A stretch of DNA of 50,543 nucleotides from Lachnospiraceae bacterium (GCA_021199235.1 JAJQIL010000098.1:1-50543); one strand, 5' to 3'. Positions 26,749-35,874 are shown, counted from the stretch's first letter. The notes: generated from the letters alone by a model not told the origin. Numbers and translations: made by a program.

Positions 26749-28395
26749 ATGGGTATAGGTAATATCATTTCATTGTTCGGAAGCCTGGGAATGTTCCTGT
26801 TTGGTATGAAATACATGGGAGATGCTCTGGAGCTTGCGGCAGGTCCGAAGATGAAAGACCTTTTGGAGACACTGACCCGCAACCGGGTGATGGGTTTCCT
26901 GTTAGGAGCACTTGTTACGATCGTCATTCAGTCGTCATCCGCCACGACCGTGATGGTCATGGGCTTTATCAACGCCGGTATCATGGATCTGGCACAGGCG
27001 ACCGGCGTAATCTTCGGCGCGAATATTGGTACTACCATTACCAGTGTCCTCATCGCGCTGGATGTATCTGGCATCGCTCCGGTCTGTATCTGCGTCGGTG
27101 CGGTACTGATGCTTTACACGAAAAAGAAGCGCACCGGCTACATAGGACAGGTTATCTTAGGCTTCGGTCTACTGTTTCAGGGACTTCATTCGATGAGCAC
27201 CGCGATGTCTCCCCTGAAAGATTCTCCTGTTTTTCTGAACTTCATTACACAGGCGACGAATCCGGCGCTTGGATTTATTATCGGTGTCATACTTTGTGCG
27301 GTCATTCAGAGTTCGTCGGCTGCGGTCGGCGTCGTGCAGGCGCTCACGCTGCAGGGGCTGATGCCTCTCCATTTTGCTGCGTTTATCATCTGCGGTATCA
27401 ACGTCGGTTCTTCAACACCGCCGATTCTTTCCACGTTCAATGCGAGGAACAACGCAAAGAGGGCGGCGCTGATTTATCTGATCTTTAACGTGGTCGGCGC
27501 GATCATCTTTATGCCGCTCACGATCCTTACCCCAATCACACAGATCATCGAAAAACTGGTGCCGAGCGCAATGTTCCAGATTTCTGTGTACCACATCCTG
27601 TTTAAGGTGGTGACCGGACTGATCCTTCTGCCGCTGACGAATGTGGTTGTGACCTGGACCTACCGTATCATTCCGAAGCAGGCGCATGAGAACGCGTTTC
27701 GTCTGGAATACATTGATAAAAACATGCAGGTGGCGTCTCCGGCCGTTGTGACACTGCAGGTAGGCCGTGAAGTCGAGCGGATGGGCAGACTCGTCCGGGA
27801 AAATCTGGAGCGGGCGGAGACCATTGTCCAGACTCAGAGTATGGCGGGCGTACAGCAGCTGCGCGACACGGAGGATGTGATCGATTATCTGGCATCCGAG
27901 ATTACCGAATATCTGACGACGATCAATGCCGCTGAGATGCCTGCAAGTGTTTCCCGCTATATGACCTGTGCGTTTAACGCAGTAAATGATCTGGAACGTA
28001 TCGGCGACCACGCGGTCGTGATCTCCGGTCAGAATGAGACCAGCCTGGAGGCCGGGGAGCCGTATTCAGATGAGGCTAAAACGGATCTTCTGGAAATCTT
28101 CAATCTGGATCTGCAGCTTTTCGACACGACGATGGAACTGTTCAGCAGGCACAGCTTTACCCCGGAGGCCTGGGTAGATATACGCAAGAGGGAGCATCGG
28201 ATCACGAAGAAAGCCTCCAAGGCGCAGGCAAGACATATGGAACGCCTGAAAGACGGGCAGTGTTCGTTTGAGAAGGGCCTGACCTTTGTCGAGATTCTGG
28301 ACAGCTTTGTGCGTATCGCGAATCATTCCGTCAATATCGCGGAAGAGAGCGGCTCCGAGATGCTGAGTGGGATGTTAAAGACAGAGAACAGCTGA
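26749..28395 (+). CDS. Na+/phosphate cotransporter with PhoU-like C-terminal domain
   Basis: 548 residues. The membrane part contains the two inverted QSSSA repeats of the Na/Pi cotransporter family (Q61-A65 and Q187-A191) with GANIGTT after the first. From about residue 335 the protein is helical and PhoU-like. Members import phosphate, though some are thought to export it. An in-frame stop at 26737 excludes any longer start; ATG 26749 has no ribosome site at the normal distance, the nearest strong one lying beyond a hairpin. It is a single-gene unit between two operons. Confidence 0.9.
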   Translation: MGIGNIISLFGSLGMFLFGMKYMGDALELAAGPKMKDLLETLTRNRVMGFLLGALVTIVIQSSSATTVMVMGFINAGIMDLAQATGVIFGANIGTTITSVLIALDVSGIAPVCICVGAVLMLYTKKKRTGYIGQVILGFGLLFQGLHSMSTAMSPLKDSPVFLNFITQATNPALGFIIGVILCAVIQSSSAAVGVVQALTLQGLMPLHFAAFIICGINVGSSTPPILSTFNARNNAKRAALIYLIFNVVGAIIFMPLTILTPITQIIEKLVPSAMFQISVYHILFKVVTGLILLPLTNVVVTWTYRIIPKQAHENAFRLEYIDKNMQVASPAVVTLQVGREVERMGRLVRENLERAETIVQTQSMAGVQQLRDTEDVIDYLASEITEYLTTINAAEMPASVSRYMTCAFNAVNDLERIGDHAVVISGQNETSLEAGEPYSDEAKTDLLEIFNLDLQLFDTTMELFSRHSFTPEAWVDIRKREHRITKKASKAQARHMERLKDGQCSFEKGLTFVEILDSFVRIANHSVNIAEESGSEMLSGMLKTENS

Positions 28396-28409
28396 AGCGG
28401 ATTTTCTTC

Positions 28410-28438
28410 TTGACAATCAATTTTAATACGAGTATCAT
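28410..28438 (+). promoter_or_regulatory. Putative promoter of the opp/muropeptide operon
   Basis: TTGACA at 28410-28415, 17-base spacer, TATCAT at 28433-28438. The transcript would begin about 170 bases before oppD and include two hairpin elements. Confidence 0.65.
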
Positions 28439-28474
28439 AACTGTATATTTCAATTTAACAGAGAATAATGTTTG

Positions 28475-28508
28475 GCGCAGGTGCCCCACAAGGGGTATCT
28501 GCGCTTTT
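28475..28508 (+). terminator. Hairpin with T-run in the opp leader
   Basis: Outer arms GCGCAG / CTGCGC, inner arms CCCC / GGGG with loop ACAA, then TTTTCT. Because it lies after the putative promoter at 28410 it would act as an attenuator of the opp operon; it may also end transcripts from the cotransporter gene. Confidence 0.5.
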
Positions 28509-28509
28509 C

Positions 28510-28598
28510 TATGCGCAGAGCCGGGCAAGGTGTTTTGCGGCTAAAGCCGCACCCGGCTTACGCGTACGAGCAAGGGCTTACTCGCCCTGCCCGATTCT
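28510..28598 (+). repeat. TATGCGCAG two-stem hairpin element, copy 2
   Basis: TATGCGCAG at 28510-28518, outer arms GCCGGG (28520-28525) and CCCGGC (28552-28557), one-sided 5' bulge, inner arms TGCGGC / GCCGCA with loop TAAA. A second small hairpin GGGC / GCCC follows at 28574-28587. Ends just before the oppD ribosome site. Confidence 0.75.
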
Positions 28599-28616
28599 AT
28601 ATGCGCGGGGGGAACC

Positions 28617-29612
28617 ATGGGAGAGCAGAACAGCGATGTGCTTTTGGAAGTAAAGAATCTGGCCATTTCTTTTTTTAATAAGACCGGTGAAATCCAGGCA
28701 GTGCGCGGCATCAGCTATACGCTTCGGCGGGGCGAGGTGCTGGGGATTGTCGGGGAGTCGGGCAGCGGGAAATCGGTGTCGAGTCACGCAATCCTGCGTC
28801 TGACGCCGGACACCGGGCTGGTGAAAAGCGGAGAGATCCTTTTTGACGGCAGAGATATTCTGAAAATGGAGAAAAAAGAGCTGCAGGAGCTTCGGGGGAA
28901 TCGGATCGCCATGATCTTTCAGGACCCCATGACGAGCCTTGATCCGCTTTTTACAGTGGAATATCAGCTGAATGAATCCTTAAAAAAGCATACCGATATG
29001 GACGCTGCCGCCCGCAGGGCGCGGATGCTGGAGCTTCTGGAAATGGTGGGGATCAACCAGCCTGAGAGGCGCCTGAAGCAGTATCCCTATGAATTTTCCG
29101 GCGGCATGCGTCAGCGTGTGATGATCGCCATGGCGCTGTCCTGCAATCCGGATCTGCTGATTGCGGATGAGCCGACCACGGCGCTCGATGTGACCATTCA
29201 GGCGCAGATCATCGATCTGATCAAAGAATTGAAGGATAAGCTGGGGATGGCCGTCATTTTCATTACGCATGATCTGGGCGTGGTATCGGATATCTGCGAT
29301 AAGATCGTGGTCATGTATGCCGGAAAGATCATCGAGGAAGGGATGAGCCGCCAGATCTTTTATGACAACAGGCATCCATACACCCGAGGGCTGCTGGAAT
29401 CAGTACCGGATATTGAGAGTGATGTCAGTGAAAAACTGAAGCCGATCAAAGGAAATCCACCGGACATGAGCGGGGTAAAGCCGGGATGCGCGTTCGCACC
29501 CCGATGCAGCGACGCGATGCGGATCTGTATCAAAGAGGACGCGCCTCTGTTTGAGATTGACGATACGCACTGCGCGGCATGCTGGAAGATGGTGCGCGAT
29601 GCAAAGGCGTGA
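28617..29612 (+). CDS. oppD: Oligopeptide ABC transporter ATPase (OppD)
   Basis: 331 residues: Walker A GESGSGKS (about 46-53), signature FSGGMRQRV, Walker [13 protein letters not shown] and the C-terminal oligopeptide-transporter extension with four cysteines in the PGCAFAPRC and HCAACWK region, which in relatives binds an iron-sulphur cluster or metal. Start ATG 28617 follows GGGGGG. First gene of an import operon for peptides; the genes downstream suggest that the peptides are muropeptides. Confidence 0.93.
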   Translation: MGEQNSDVLLEVKNLAISFFNKTGEIQAVRGISYTLRRGEVLGIVGESGSGKSVSSHAILRLTPDTGLVKSGEILFDGRDILKMEKKELQELRGNRIAMIFQDPMTSLDPLFTVEYQLNESLKKHTDMDAAARRARMLELLEMVGINQPERRLKQYPYEFSGGMRQRVMIAMALSCNPDLLIADEPTTALDVTIQAQIIDLIKELKDKLGMAVIFITHDLGVVSDICDKIVVMYAGKIIEEGMSRQIFYDNRHPYTRGLLESVPDIESDVSEKLKPIKGNPPDMSGVKPGCAFAPRCSDAMRICIKEDAPLFEIDDTHCAACWKMVRDAKA

Positions 29613-29683
29613 AGGATCGGCGACAGACATAAGAGCGTATGACGGCCGTGTAAGGATTCGCGGCGGCAGAAAGGGACAGTACA

Positions 29684-30676
29684 TTGGGAGAGTTGCAGGA
29701 AAACAGGCCGGAGAGCAATGATATTTTGCTGGAGGTCCGGCATTTAAAAAAATATTTCCCCGTGCGCACCGGCTTTGTGAAGAAGACGGATCTGAAGGCT
29801 GTGGATGACGTCAGTTTTTTCATCCGCAGAGGCGAGACGCTGGGAATCGTGGGGGAGAGCGGCTGCGGCAAGACGACGCTTGGCCGCGCAGTGCTGCGGC
29901 TCGAGGAGCCGACCTCCGGGGATATTATTTACGATAATGAGTCCATTATGGGCAGGAATATGCGGGAATACCGCAGCAGGATGCAGATCGTTTTTCAGGA
30001 TCCCTATGCTTCTCTGGATCCGCGTAAGACCGTGTCGGACATCATCGGCGAGGCGATGGATATTCAGAAGCTGTACAGCACGAAGGAAGAGCGGCGGGAG
30101 AAGATTCTGAGCCTGATGAGTCTGGTAGGCTTAAACAGTCAGTTTTATAACCGTTTCCCGCATGAGTTTTCCGGCGGACAGCGGCAGCGGATCGGGATTG
30201 CCCGTGCGCTGGCGGTCAATCCCGGTTTTATCGTCTGTGATGAGCCGGTGTCGGCGCTGGATGTCTCCATCCAGGCGCAGATCGTGAATATGCTGGAGGA
30301 GCTTCAGGAGACAAGAGGGCTGACGTATCTGTTTATCGCGCACGACCTGGCGATCGTGAAGCATATCAGCCAGCGCATCGGCGTGATGTATCTGGGACAT
30401 CTGGTGGAGCTGGCCGGAAGCGCCGAGTTGTATCGGAATCCGCTGCATCCTTACACGCAGATGCTGCTCTCGGCAATCCCGATCGCGAATCCGGATATCA
30501 GCGCAAAGCGCAAACGGATCCGGATGCAGGGGGAGGTGCCCAGTCCTTTAAATCCGCCGTCCGGCTGTCCGTTCCGTACGCGCTGCCCCTATGCCGGAGA
30601 CATCTGCGCGGAAGCAATGCCGGAGCTGAAGGAGCAAAGCGGGGGACATTTTGTTGCGTGCCATAAATGTCTGTGA
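29684..30676 (+). CDS. oppF: Oligopeptide ABC transporter ATPase (OppF)
   Basis: 330 residues: Walker A GESGCGKT (about 56-63), [15 protein letters not shown], Walker [11 protein letters not shown] and the cysteine-bearing C-terminal peptide-transporter domain [13 protein letters not shown]. The start is TTG 29684 with AAAGGGA upstream; there is no ATG that would keep the N-terminal strand. Partner of OppD in the ATPase heterodimer. Confidence 0.92.
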   Translation: MGELQENRPESNDILLEVRHLKKYFPVRTGFVKKTDLKAVDDVSFFIRRGETLGIVGESGCGKTTLGRAVLRLEEPTSGDIIYDNESIMGRNMREYRSRMQIVFQDPYASLDPRKTVSDIIGEAMDIQKLYSTKEERREKILSLMSLVGLNSQFYNRFPHEFSGGQRQRIGIARALAVNPGFIVCDEPVSALDVSIQAQIVNMLEELQETRGLTYLFIAHDLAIVKHISQRIGVMYLGHLVELAGSAELYRNPLHPYTQMLLSAIPIANPDISAKRKRIRMQGEVPSPLNPPSGCPFRTRCPYAGDICAEAMPELKEQSGGHFVACHKCL

Positions 30677-30680
30677 AGAT

Positions 30681-30707
30681 GCGGTCGCGAAGGCACGGAA
30701 CTGTTAC
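30681..30707 (+). repeat. 27-bp palindromic repeat, decayed copy C
   Basis: The right half, GAAGGCACGGAACTGTTAC, matches the element closely; the left arm is lost. It lies just after oppF. Confidence 0.45.
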
Positions 30708-30821
30708 AAAAAGCGATGCAGAACAGGTTTTTGCATCTGCCGCGAAAGCAGTATGAAAATATGGATGAAGCATCAGCTGCGTAAACCATATAAAAACGTT
30801 TCAGCATGAAAGGAAGGAATC

Positions 30822-31742
30822 ATGCAGACTGCAAGATATATTATAAAAAGAGTGCTGCTCGCAATTATCAGTCTTTTTGCGATCATCACGATCACGTTTT
30901 TCCTGATGAACCTGATGCCGGGTGATCCTTTCATGTCGGAAAAAGCGTCAGAAGAGAGCCGGGCGATCCTGATCGCAAAATACGGACTCGACCAGCCGGT
31001 ATACATACAGTATATCCGTTACCTGAAGAACCTGTTTCACGGGGATATGGGTACCAGCTACGTCCTGCAGAAAGGGCGCGCTGTGACGACGATCATCACG
31101 GAATCGTTTTCCGTATCGCTTTCCCTCGGCGCACGGGCGCTGCTGCTGGCGATTGTCTGCGGAATCACTCTGGGATGCATCTCCGGACTCTGCAAGGACA
31201 GGCTGCCGGATTCCATCATCCGTGTGCTTTCTTCCCTGGGGATTTCCATGCCGGGTTATGTCGTCGCTTCCGCGCTGATGATCCTGCTGGCGGTGAATCT
31301 GGGTGTGCTTCCTGTGACCTACAGTAAGCCTGGCGGCTGGATCATGCCGATGATCACACTGGCCATCTATCCCACCTCTTATCTGACCCGTCTGACAAGG
31401 GCGAGTATTCTGGAGGTGATGAATCAGGATTATCTGCTTACCGAGCGGGCAAAGGGAATGTCGGAATTTGTCGTCGTTTTCGTGCACGCGCTGAAAAATT
31501 CCCTGATTCCGGTCATCACGTACCTTGGACCGCTGACTGCCTCCATCCTGACCGGCGGCTTTGTAGCGGAGAGCGTATTCAATGTGCCGGGGCTGGGACG
31601 TTATTTTGTCAGCTCGATCAGCAGCCGCGATTATACGATGATCATGGGAGTGACGATTTTTTACTCCGCGCTCATCGTCATCATGAACCTGGTGTGCGAT
31701 ATCCTGTATAAGATCGTTGACCCCAGAATTAAACTGGACTAG
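30822..31742 (+). CDS. oppB: Oligopeptide ABC transporter permease (OppB)
   Basis: 306-residue permease of the BPD_transp_1 family. The first helix ends in MNLMPGDPF, typical of OppB/DppB. Six helices are apparent, and the ATPase-coupling loop contains LTERAKGMSEFVVVFVHALK. ATG 30822 follows GAAAGGAAGGAATC. Confidence 0.93.
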   Translation: MQTARYIIKRVLLAIISLFAIITITFFLMNLMPGDPFMSEKASEESRAILIAKYGLDQPVYIQYIRYLKNLFHGDMGTSYVLQKGRAVTTIITESFSVSLSLGARALLLAIVCGITLGCISGLCKDRLPDSIIRVLSSLGISMPGYVVASALMILLAVNLGVLPVTYSKPGGWIMPMITLAIYPTSYLTRLTRASILEVMNQDYLLTERAKGMSEFVVVFVHALKNSLIPVITYLGPLTASILTGGFVAESVFNVPGLGRYFVSSISSRDYTMIMGVTIFYSALIVIMNLVCDILYKIVDPRIKLD

Positions 31743-31753
31743 AAGGAAAAATT

Positions 31754-32755
31754 ATGAAGGTAAATGTACTGAGCTTTCAGAATAAAATAGCTCCGGAGGA
31801 TTTTACTCCTCTTGAAGAAGGGTATTTTAAAGAGGAAGTGCTGGAGACGGAGGAGATCGGCTACTGGAAGGCGAGCTGGCAGCGGCTTCGTGCGAACCGC
31901 ATCGCGATGACCGCGCTGGTAATGATCGTGATCCTGATGCTGTTCGCGTTTGTGGGTCCGATGCTTTCGCCGTATACCTACGATCAGCAGGTGCGCGGGG
32001 ATGAGGCGCTCTGGCCGTGCCTGGCGCATCCGTTCGGCACGGACCGCTTAGGGCGCGATATCCTGGTGCGCTGTATGATCGGCTCCAGAATCTCTATTAC
32101 GGTCGGCCTCGTATCCGCAGTGATCGTTATGGTGGTGGGCAGCATTTACGGAGCCATCTCCGGCCTGATCGGAGGCAAGGTGGATATTATCATGATGCGC
32201 TTTGTCGATATTATCTATTCGATTCCGGAGATTCTGCTGATCGTCGTCATCAAAATGGTGATCAGCGATCCGCTGGATACCCTGATCGAGACGGTGCCTT
32301 TCCTGAGCGGTCTGCAGAAGATCGGCTCCGGCCTGATCGCGATCTTTATCGTATACGGCTGCCTGTACTGGGTCGGAATGGCGCGCATTGTCCGCGGCCA
32401 GATCCTGCAGCTGAAGACCTTTGACTATGTGACAGCGTCGGAGGCGCTCGGCTGTACAAAGGGGAGACTGATCCGCGAGCACCTGCTTCCAAACTGCATC
32501 GGACAGCTCATCGCGACCGTGATGCTGCAGATTCCATCCGCGATTTTCACGGAGGCATTCTTAAGCTATCTGGGAATCGGCGTGTCTGCCCCGATGGCCA
32601 GCCTTGGTTCCCTGACCTCGGAAGCACTGAACGGGATTACCTCGTATCCATACCGGGTCATTTTCCCGGCGGCGCTGATCAGCCTGATCATCCTTTCCTT
32701 CAACCTGTTTGGCGACGGGCTTCGGGATGCTCTGGATCCGAAGATGAAGAAATGA
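31754..32755 (+). CDS. oppC: Oligopeptide ABC transporter permease (OppC)
   Basis: 333 residues, with the N-terminal OppC region (WQRLRANRIAMTALVMI), the HPFGTDRLGRDILVR signature and the coupling loop ASEALGCTKGRLIREHLLPN. It follows oppB after 11 bases. The stop codon lies at the left end of a decayed 27-bp repeat. Confidence 0.93.
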   Translation: MKVNVLSFQNKIAPEDFTPLEEGYFKEEVLETEEIGYWKASWQRLRANRIAMTALVMIVILMLFAFVGPMLSPYTYDQQVRGDEALWPCLAHPFGTDRLGRDILVRCMIGSRISITVGLVSAVIVMVVGSIYGAISGLIGGKVDIIMMRFVDIIYSIPEILLIVVIKMVISDPLDTLIETVPFLSGLQKIGSGLIAIFIVYGCLYWVGMARIVRGQILQLKTFDYVTASEALGCTKGRLIREHLLPNCIGQLIATVMLQIPSAIFTEAFLSYLGIGVSAPMASLGSLTSEALNGITSYPYRVIFPAALISLIILSFNLFGDGLRDALDPKMKK

Positions 32756-32780
32756 TGCTGCGCAGGTACGAAACGGTTAC
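32754..32780 (+). repeat. 27-bp palindromic repeat, decayed copy D
   Basis: About 20 of 27 positions match, including GGTACGAAAC and GGTTAC. It starts at the oppC stop codon. Confidence 0.5.
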
Positions 32781-32827
32781 AAAACAAATGTGATATAAAC
32801 TTCCGTATGCATGGAGCAGGAAGCTTA

Positions 32828-32908
32828 TATGCGCAGAGCCGCAAAAGGATTTTTCAGCTTATGCTGTGTGGTTTGCGCATCGGATAAGAGGGCAGGTACC
32901 CTTTATCT
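32828..32908 (+). repeat. TATGCGCAG hairpin element, copy 3 (divergent)
   Basis: Shares the 14 bases TATGCGCAGAGCCG with copy 2. ATGCGCA pairs with TGCGCAT (to 32880), and an inner AGC-TTAT-GCT sits between. A second hairpin, GATAAGAGGG against CCCTTTATC, follows at about 32883-32908, as after copies 1 and 2. Confidence 0.6.
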
Positions 32909-32926
32909 GATAGGAACAGCAGTATT

Positions 32927-32955
32927 GTTCAGAACAGGTTCGTTCCGTTCTGAAC
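32927..32955 (+). repeat. GTTCAGAAC/GTTCTGAAC palindrome
   Basis: Perfect 9-base arms with an 11-base centre AGGTTCGTTCC. The string CAGAACAG followed by TTCGTTC also occurs inside the NlpC/beta-lactamase gene near 37050. Confidence 0.6.
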
Positions 32956-32989
32956 GCGTACCCAATTCCATAAAAAGGAGGAATTCATT

Positions 32990-34555
32990 ATGAAAAAGTC
33001 TAAGAAAATGCTGGCAGCGCTTCTGGCGCTTGGCATGGCAGCGGCATCTCTGCCGATGAGCGCAATGGCGGAGGAATCGGAGAAAATTACGATTTCTGTC
33101 ACGGGCGGCAGCGAGGATTCCATGCAGCTGAACACCGCGACGGGCAGCTACCTGAACGGCCTTTCTGCCTGCCGTCACCTGTTTGAGGGTCTTTACAAGC
33201 TGGATGCAAACGGTGATGTGGTGCTCGGACAGGCGGCTTCCGTCGAGACGAGTGAGGACGGACTCACCTGGACCTTTACGCTGAGAGACGACATTACCTG
33301 GTCGGACGGGGAGCCTGTGACCGCGGATGATTTCATCTTTGGTTTTGAAAATCTGGAAGCACAGGGCGGCGATTATTCGAGCCTGCTCTCTGACGTAGCT
33401 TCTTCTTATGAAGCGCCGGATGAGTCGACCGTAGTCATCACGCTGGATGCTCCGTGCAGCTTCCTTCCGTCTGTACTGGCATTTCCGTCTACGTATCCGG
33501 TAAGAGCGGATTACGTGGAAGAATATGGCGACGCTTACGCGACCGATCCGGAAGCGGCCGTATACAACGGACCGTATGCGATCACCAGCTGGGATCATGA
33601 GGCACAGGTCGTGATGGAGCTTCGCGAGGACTATTACGACGCGGACAGCATTTCCGTAGGCACGATCAACTGGATGCTGATGTCTGAAGAAAGCACGGCT
33701 CTGGCTTCCTTCGAGAGCGGAGATATCATGTATTCCGATATGTGCCCGGATGAGGAAGCGGCGCGTATGGAAGGCAACGGCCTGTTCTATACGGCAGGAA
33801 ATAACAACTACTGCGTGATGTTCAACCTGGGCGAGAACGGCAATGACGTGCTCAAGGACGCGAATGTCCGCAAGGCTCTGTCCCTGGCAATCGACCGTGA
33901 GCGGATCATTTCCATCCGTGACCTGAACGACGAGCTCGGCTATACGCTTGCCTGCAGCGGCTACACAAATGATGAAGGCGTGGACTTTACTGATTACGCG
34001 GATCCGTGGTATGATACAGAGGATTATGAAGCGAACTGCGAACTGGCAAAAGAGCTTCTGGCAGAGGCCGGCTATGCGGACGGCGAGGGCTTCCCGGCTC
34101 TGACTTATATCGTAAACAACGACAGCCGTAAGGAGATCGCGGAGTCGGTTGTAAATGACTGGAAGGAAGTACTCGGAATCGACACGATTACGGTAGAAAA
34201 GACTGAGGACTTCTCCGCGGCAAGAAGAGAAGGCAACTATGATCTGGCATACTTTGGATGGTACATGGATTACACCGATCTTTCCAACATGTACAGCTGC
34301 CTGGTAGGCACAGAGAACGCAAACTCCTTCTATTCCAGCGAGGAATACACCGCTGCCTACAACGCGGCGATCAGTACCGCAGATCAGGCTGAGCAGTGGG
34401 AGTACTACAAAGAACTGGAAGCAATCCTGGCGGAAGACCTTCCGGTAACGGTAATCCTTCACAGCATGAGCAGCTATCTGTTTGACGATACAAATTATGA
34501 AGGGCTTGTATATTCCTGCGGCAACTTCGTGTTTACGTATGTGACAGCACTGTAA
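32990..34555 (+). CDS. oppA: Peptide ABC transporter substrate-binding protein (OppA)
   Basis: 521 residues of the SBP_bac_5 family (TWTFTLRDDITWSDGEPVTA is the family hallmark). The signal peptide ends in AMA (25-27) and has no lipobox, so signal peptidase I cleavage is expected. Strong ribosome site AAAAAGGAGGAATTCATT. It is separated from oppC by about 230 bases rich in palindromes, which may allow separate expression or mRNA stability. A strong terminator follows, so the enzymes downstream may be read through or have their own promoter. Confidence 0.93.
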   Translation: MKKSKKMLAALLALGMAAASLPMSAMAEESEKITISVTGGSEDSMQLNTATGSYLNGLSACRHLFEGLYKLDANGDVVLGQAASVETSEDGLTWTFTLRDDITWSDGEPVTADDFIFGFENLEAQGGDYSSLLSDVASSYEAPDESTVVITLDAPCSFLPSVLAFPSTYPVRADYVEEYGDAYATDPEAAVYNGPYAITSWDHEAQVVMELREDYYDADSISVGTINWMLMSEESTALASFESGDIMYSDMCPDEEAARMEGNGLFYTAGNNNYCVMFNLGENGNDVLKDANVRKALSLAIDRERIISIRDLNDELGYTLACSGYTNDEGVDFTDYADPWYDTEDYEANCELAKELLAEAGYADGEGFPALTYIVNNDSRKEIAESVVNDWKEVLGIDTITVEKTEDFSAARREGNYDLAYFGWYMDYTDLSNMYSCLVGTENANSFYSSEEYTAAYNAAISTADQAEQWEYYKELEAILAEDLPVTVILHSMSSYLFDDTNYEGLVYSCGNFVFTYVTAL

Positions 34556-34573
34556 GTAAATGGAATTGTAAGG

Positions 34574-34621
34574 ATAAGCCCCCGCGCCGTGAGATGGTAC
34601 GGGGGCTTATTAGCTTTTTTT
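34574..34621 (+). terminator. Rho-independent terminator after oppA
   Basis: 11-base arms ATAAGCCCCCG (34574-34584) and CGGGGGCTTAT (34600-34610), then TAGC and seven T. It lies directly before the ribosome site of the epimerase gene. Confidence 0.85.
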
Positions 34622-34635
34622 CGAGGGAGACAGGG

Positions 34636-35874
34636 ATGAAGATTGAGAAAATTGAGTTAGGATATGTCCACATTCCTCTGATCACGCCGTTTCGCACGGC
34701 GCTGCGGACGGTGGACGGGATTCACGATCTGATCGTCAGGATCACGGCGGATGATGGAAGCTTCGGCTTCGGGGAGGCGCCGCCTACGGCGGTGATCACC
34801 GGTGATACGAAGGAGTCTATTGAGGCGGCGATCCGCGGGTATATTGCGCCGTCGATCATCGGGATGGATCTTTTGGATCTGGATGAGGTCATGCGGAAAA
34901 TGGAGAAATCCATTGCGAAAAACACGTCGGCGAAAGCGGCGGTGAACATTGCTTTGTATGATCTCTACGCGAAACAGATGGGGATGCCGCTCTACCGGGT
35001 GTTGTCCGGTGAAGCGGGCGGTGCGGCTGCAAAGGCGGAATCAGGCAAACCGGGCGGTGCGGCTGCTAAGGCAGAATCAGGCAAACCGGGCTGTGGTGAG
35101 GCCGCAAAAGCAGAATCAGGTAAACCGGGCGGTGCGGCTGCCAAAGCGAAATTTGGCGGCATTTCGGAAATTGAGACTGACATTACGATCAGTGTGGATG
35201 AGACGGAGAAAATGGTTCGCGACAGCCTGCGCGCGGTTGCGGACGGCTTCCGAATTCTGAAAGTAAAGGTCGGCAAAGGCGGAAAAAAGGATGTCGAGCG
35301 GGTACGGGAAATACGGCGGGCGGTCGGACCGGAAGCCATATTGCGCATTGACGCGAATCAGGGCTGGTCGGCGGAGGAAGCCATTTCCACGATTCGGGCC
35401 ATGGAAGAGGAAGGATTGAAGATCGAGTTGGTAGAACAGCCGGTTTCCTGTCATGATTTCCGCGGACTTCAGCGGGTGACGAAGGCGGTGGATACGCCGA
35501 TCCTGGCGGATGAGAGTGTGTTTTCTTATGAGGATGCGGAGCGCATTATCGAGGAACACGCGGCGGATTATATCAATATCAAGCTGATGAAGACTGGCGG
35601 CATTCACCAGGCAATGCGTATCTGTGATCTGGCGGATCGATATCAGGTGAACTGCATGATCGGATGTATGCTGGAGAGTAAGGTTTCCGTGAGTGCCGGT
35701 GCGCATCTGGCTGGCGCGAGAAGCTGTATTACTATGGCTGATCTGGACGGCCCGTCTCTGTGTGCCGGGGATCCGTATGAGGGCGGTCCGGTCTACAGTG
35801 GCCCGAAGATTTATCTGAACGAGGATGCCGGGATCGGGATCCGGAAAGTGCCGGCGGACGTCTTTGCACGATGA
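34636..35874 (+). CDS. L-Ala-D/L-Glu-type dipeptide epimerase (enolase superfamily)
   Basis: YkfB-like enzyme that inverts the second residue of L-Ala-D-Glu released from murein peptides. The barrel shows catalytic K209-x-K211 (LKVKVG), metal ligands D239 (RIDANQGW), E267 (VEQP) and D292 (LADES), and the KLMK segment near 316. At 412 residues it is about 45 too long. The excess, residues 128-172, is a 12-residue tandem repeat placed between the capping domain and the barrel, where relatives have only a short glycine turn. ATG 34636 has GAGGGAG upstream. With the genes around it, the function fits muropeptide breakdown. Confidence 0.88.
   Translation: MKIEKIELGYVHIPLITPFRTALRTVDGIHDLIVRITADDGSFGFGEAPPTAVITGDTKESIEAAIRGYIAPSIIGMDLLDLDEVMRKMEKSIAKNTSAKAAVNIALYDLYAKQMGMPLYRVLSGEAGGAAAKAESGKPGGAAAKAESGKPGCGEAAKAESGKPGGAAAKAKFGGISEIETDITISVDETEKMVRDSLRAVADGFRILKVKVGKGGKKDVERVREIRRAVGPEAILRIDANQGWSAEEAISTIRAMEEEGLKIELVEQPVSCHDFRGLQRVTKAVDTPILADESVFSYEDAERIIEEHAADYINIKLMKTGGIHQAMRICDLADRYQVNCMIGCMLESKVSVSAGAHLAGARSCITMADLDGPSLCAGDPYEGGPVYSGPKIYLNEDAGIGIRKVPADVFAR
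35017..35151 (+). repeat. 36-nt in-frame tandem repeat inside the epimerase gene
   Basis: Units at 35017-35052, 35053-35088, 35089-35127 (39 nt) and a partial fourth to about 35151. Each encodes a variant of GGAAAKAESGKP. The units differ mostly at silent sites (GCA/GCT/GCC, AAG/AAA). Confidence 0.9.

Noticed and set aside
32903-34462. 519-codon open frame on the - strand
   Set aside because: It lies wholly antisense to oppA, which has a signal peptide, strong ribosome site and family motifs. The antisense translation has no recognisable features and is a by-product of codon bias.
35017-35151. Regular 36-nt repeats that could suggest a CRISPR array
   Set aside because: The units are directly adjacent without spacers, are in frame in the epimerase gene and differ at silent codon positions. 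No cas genes are present.
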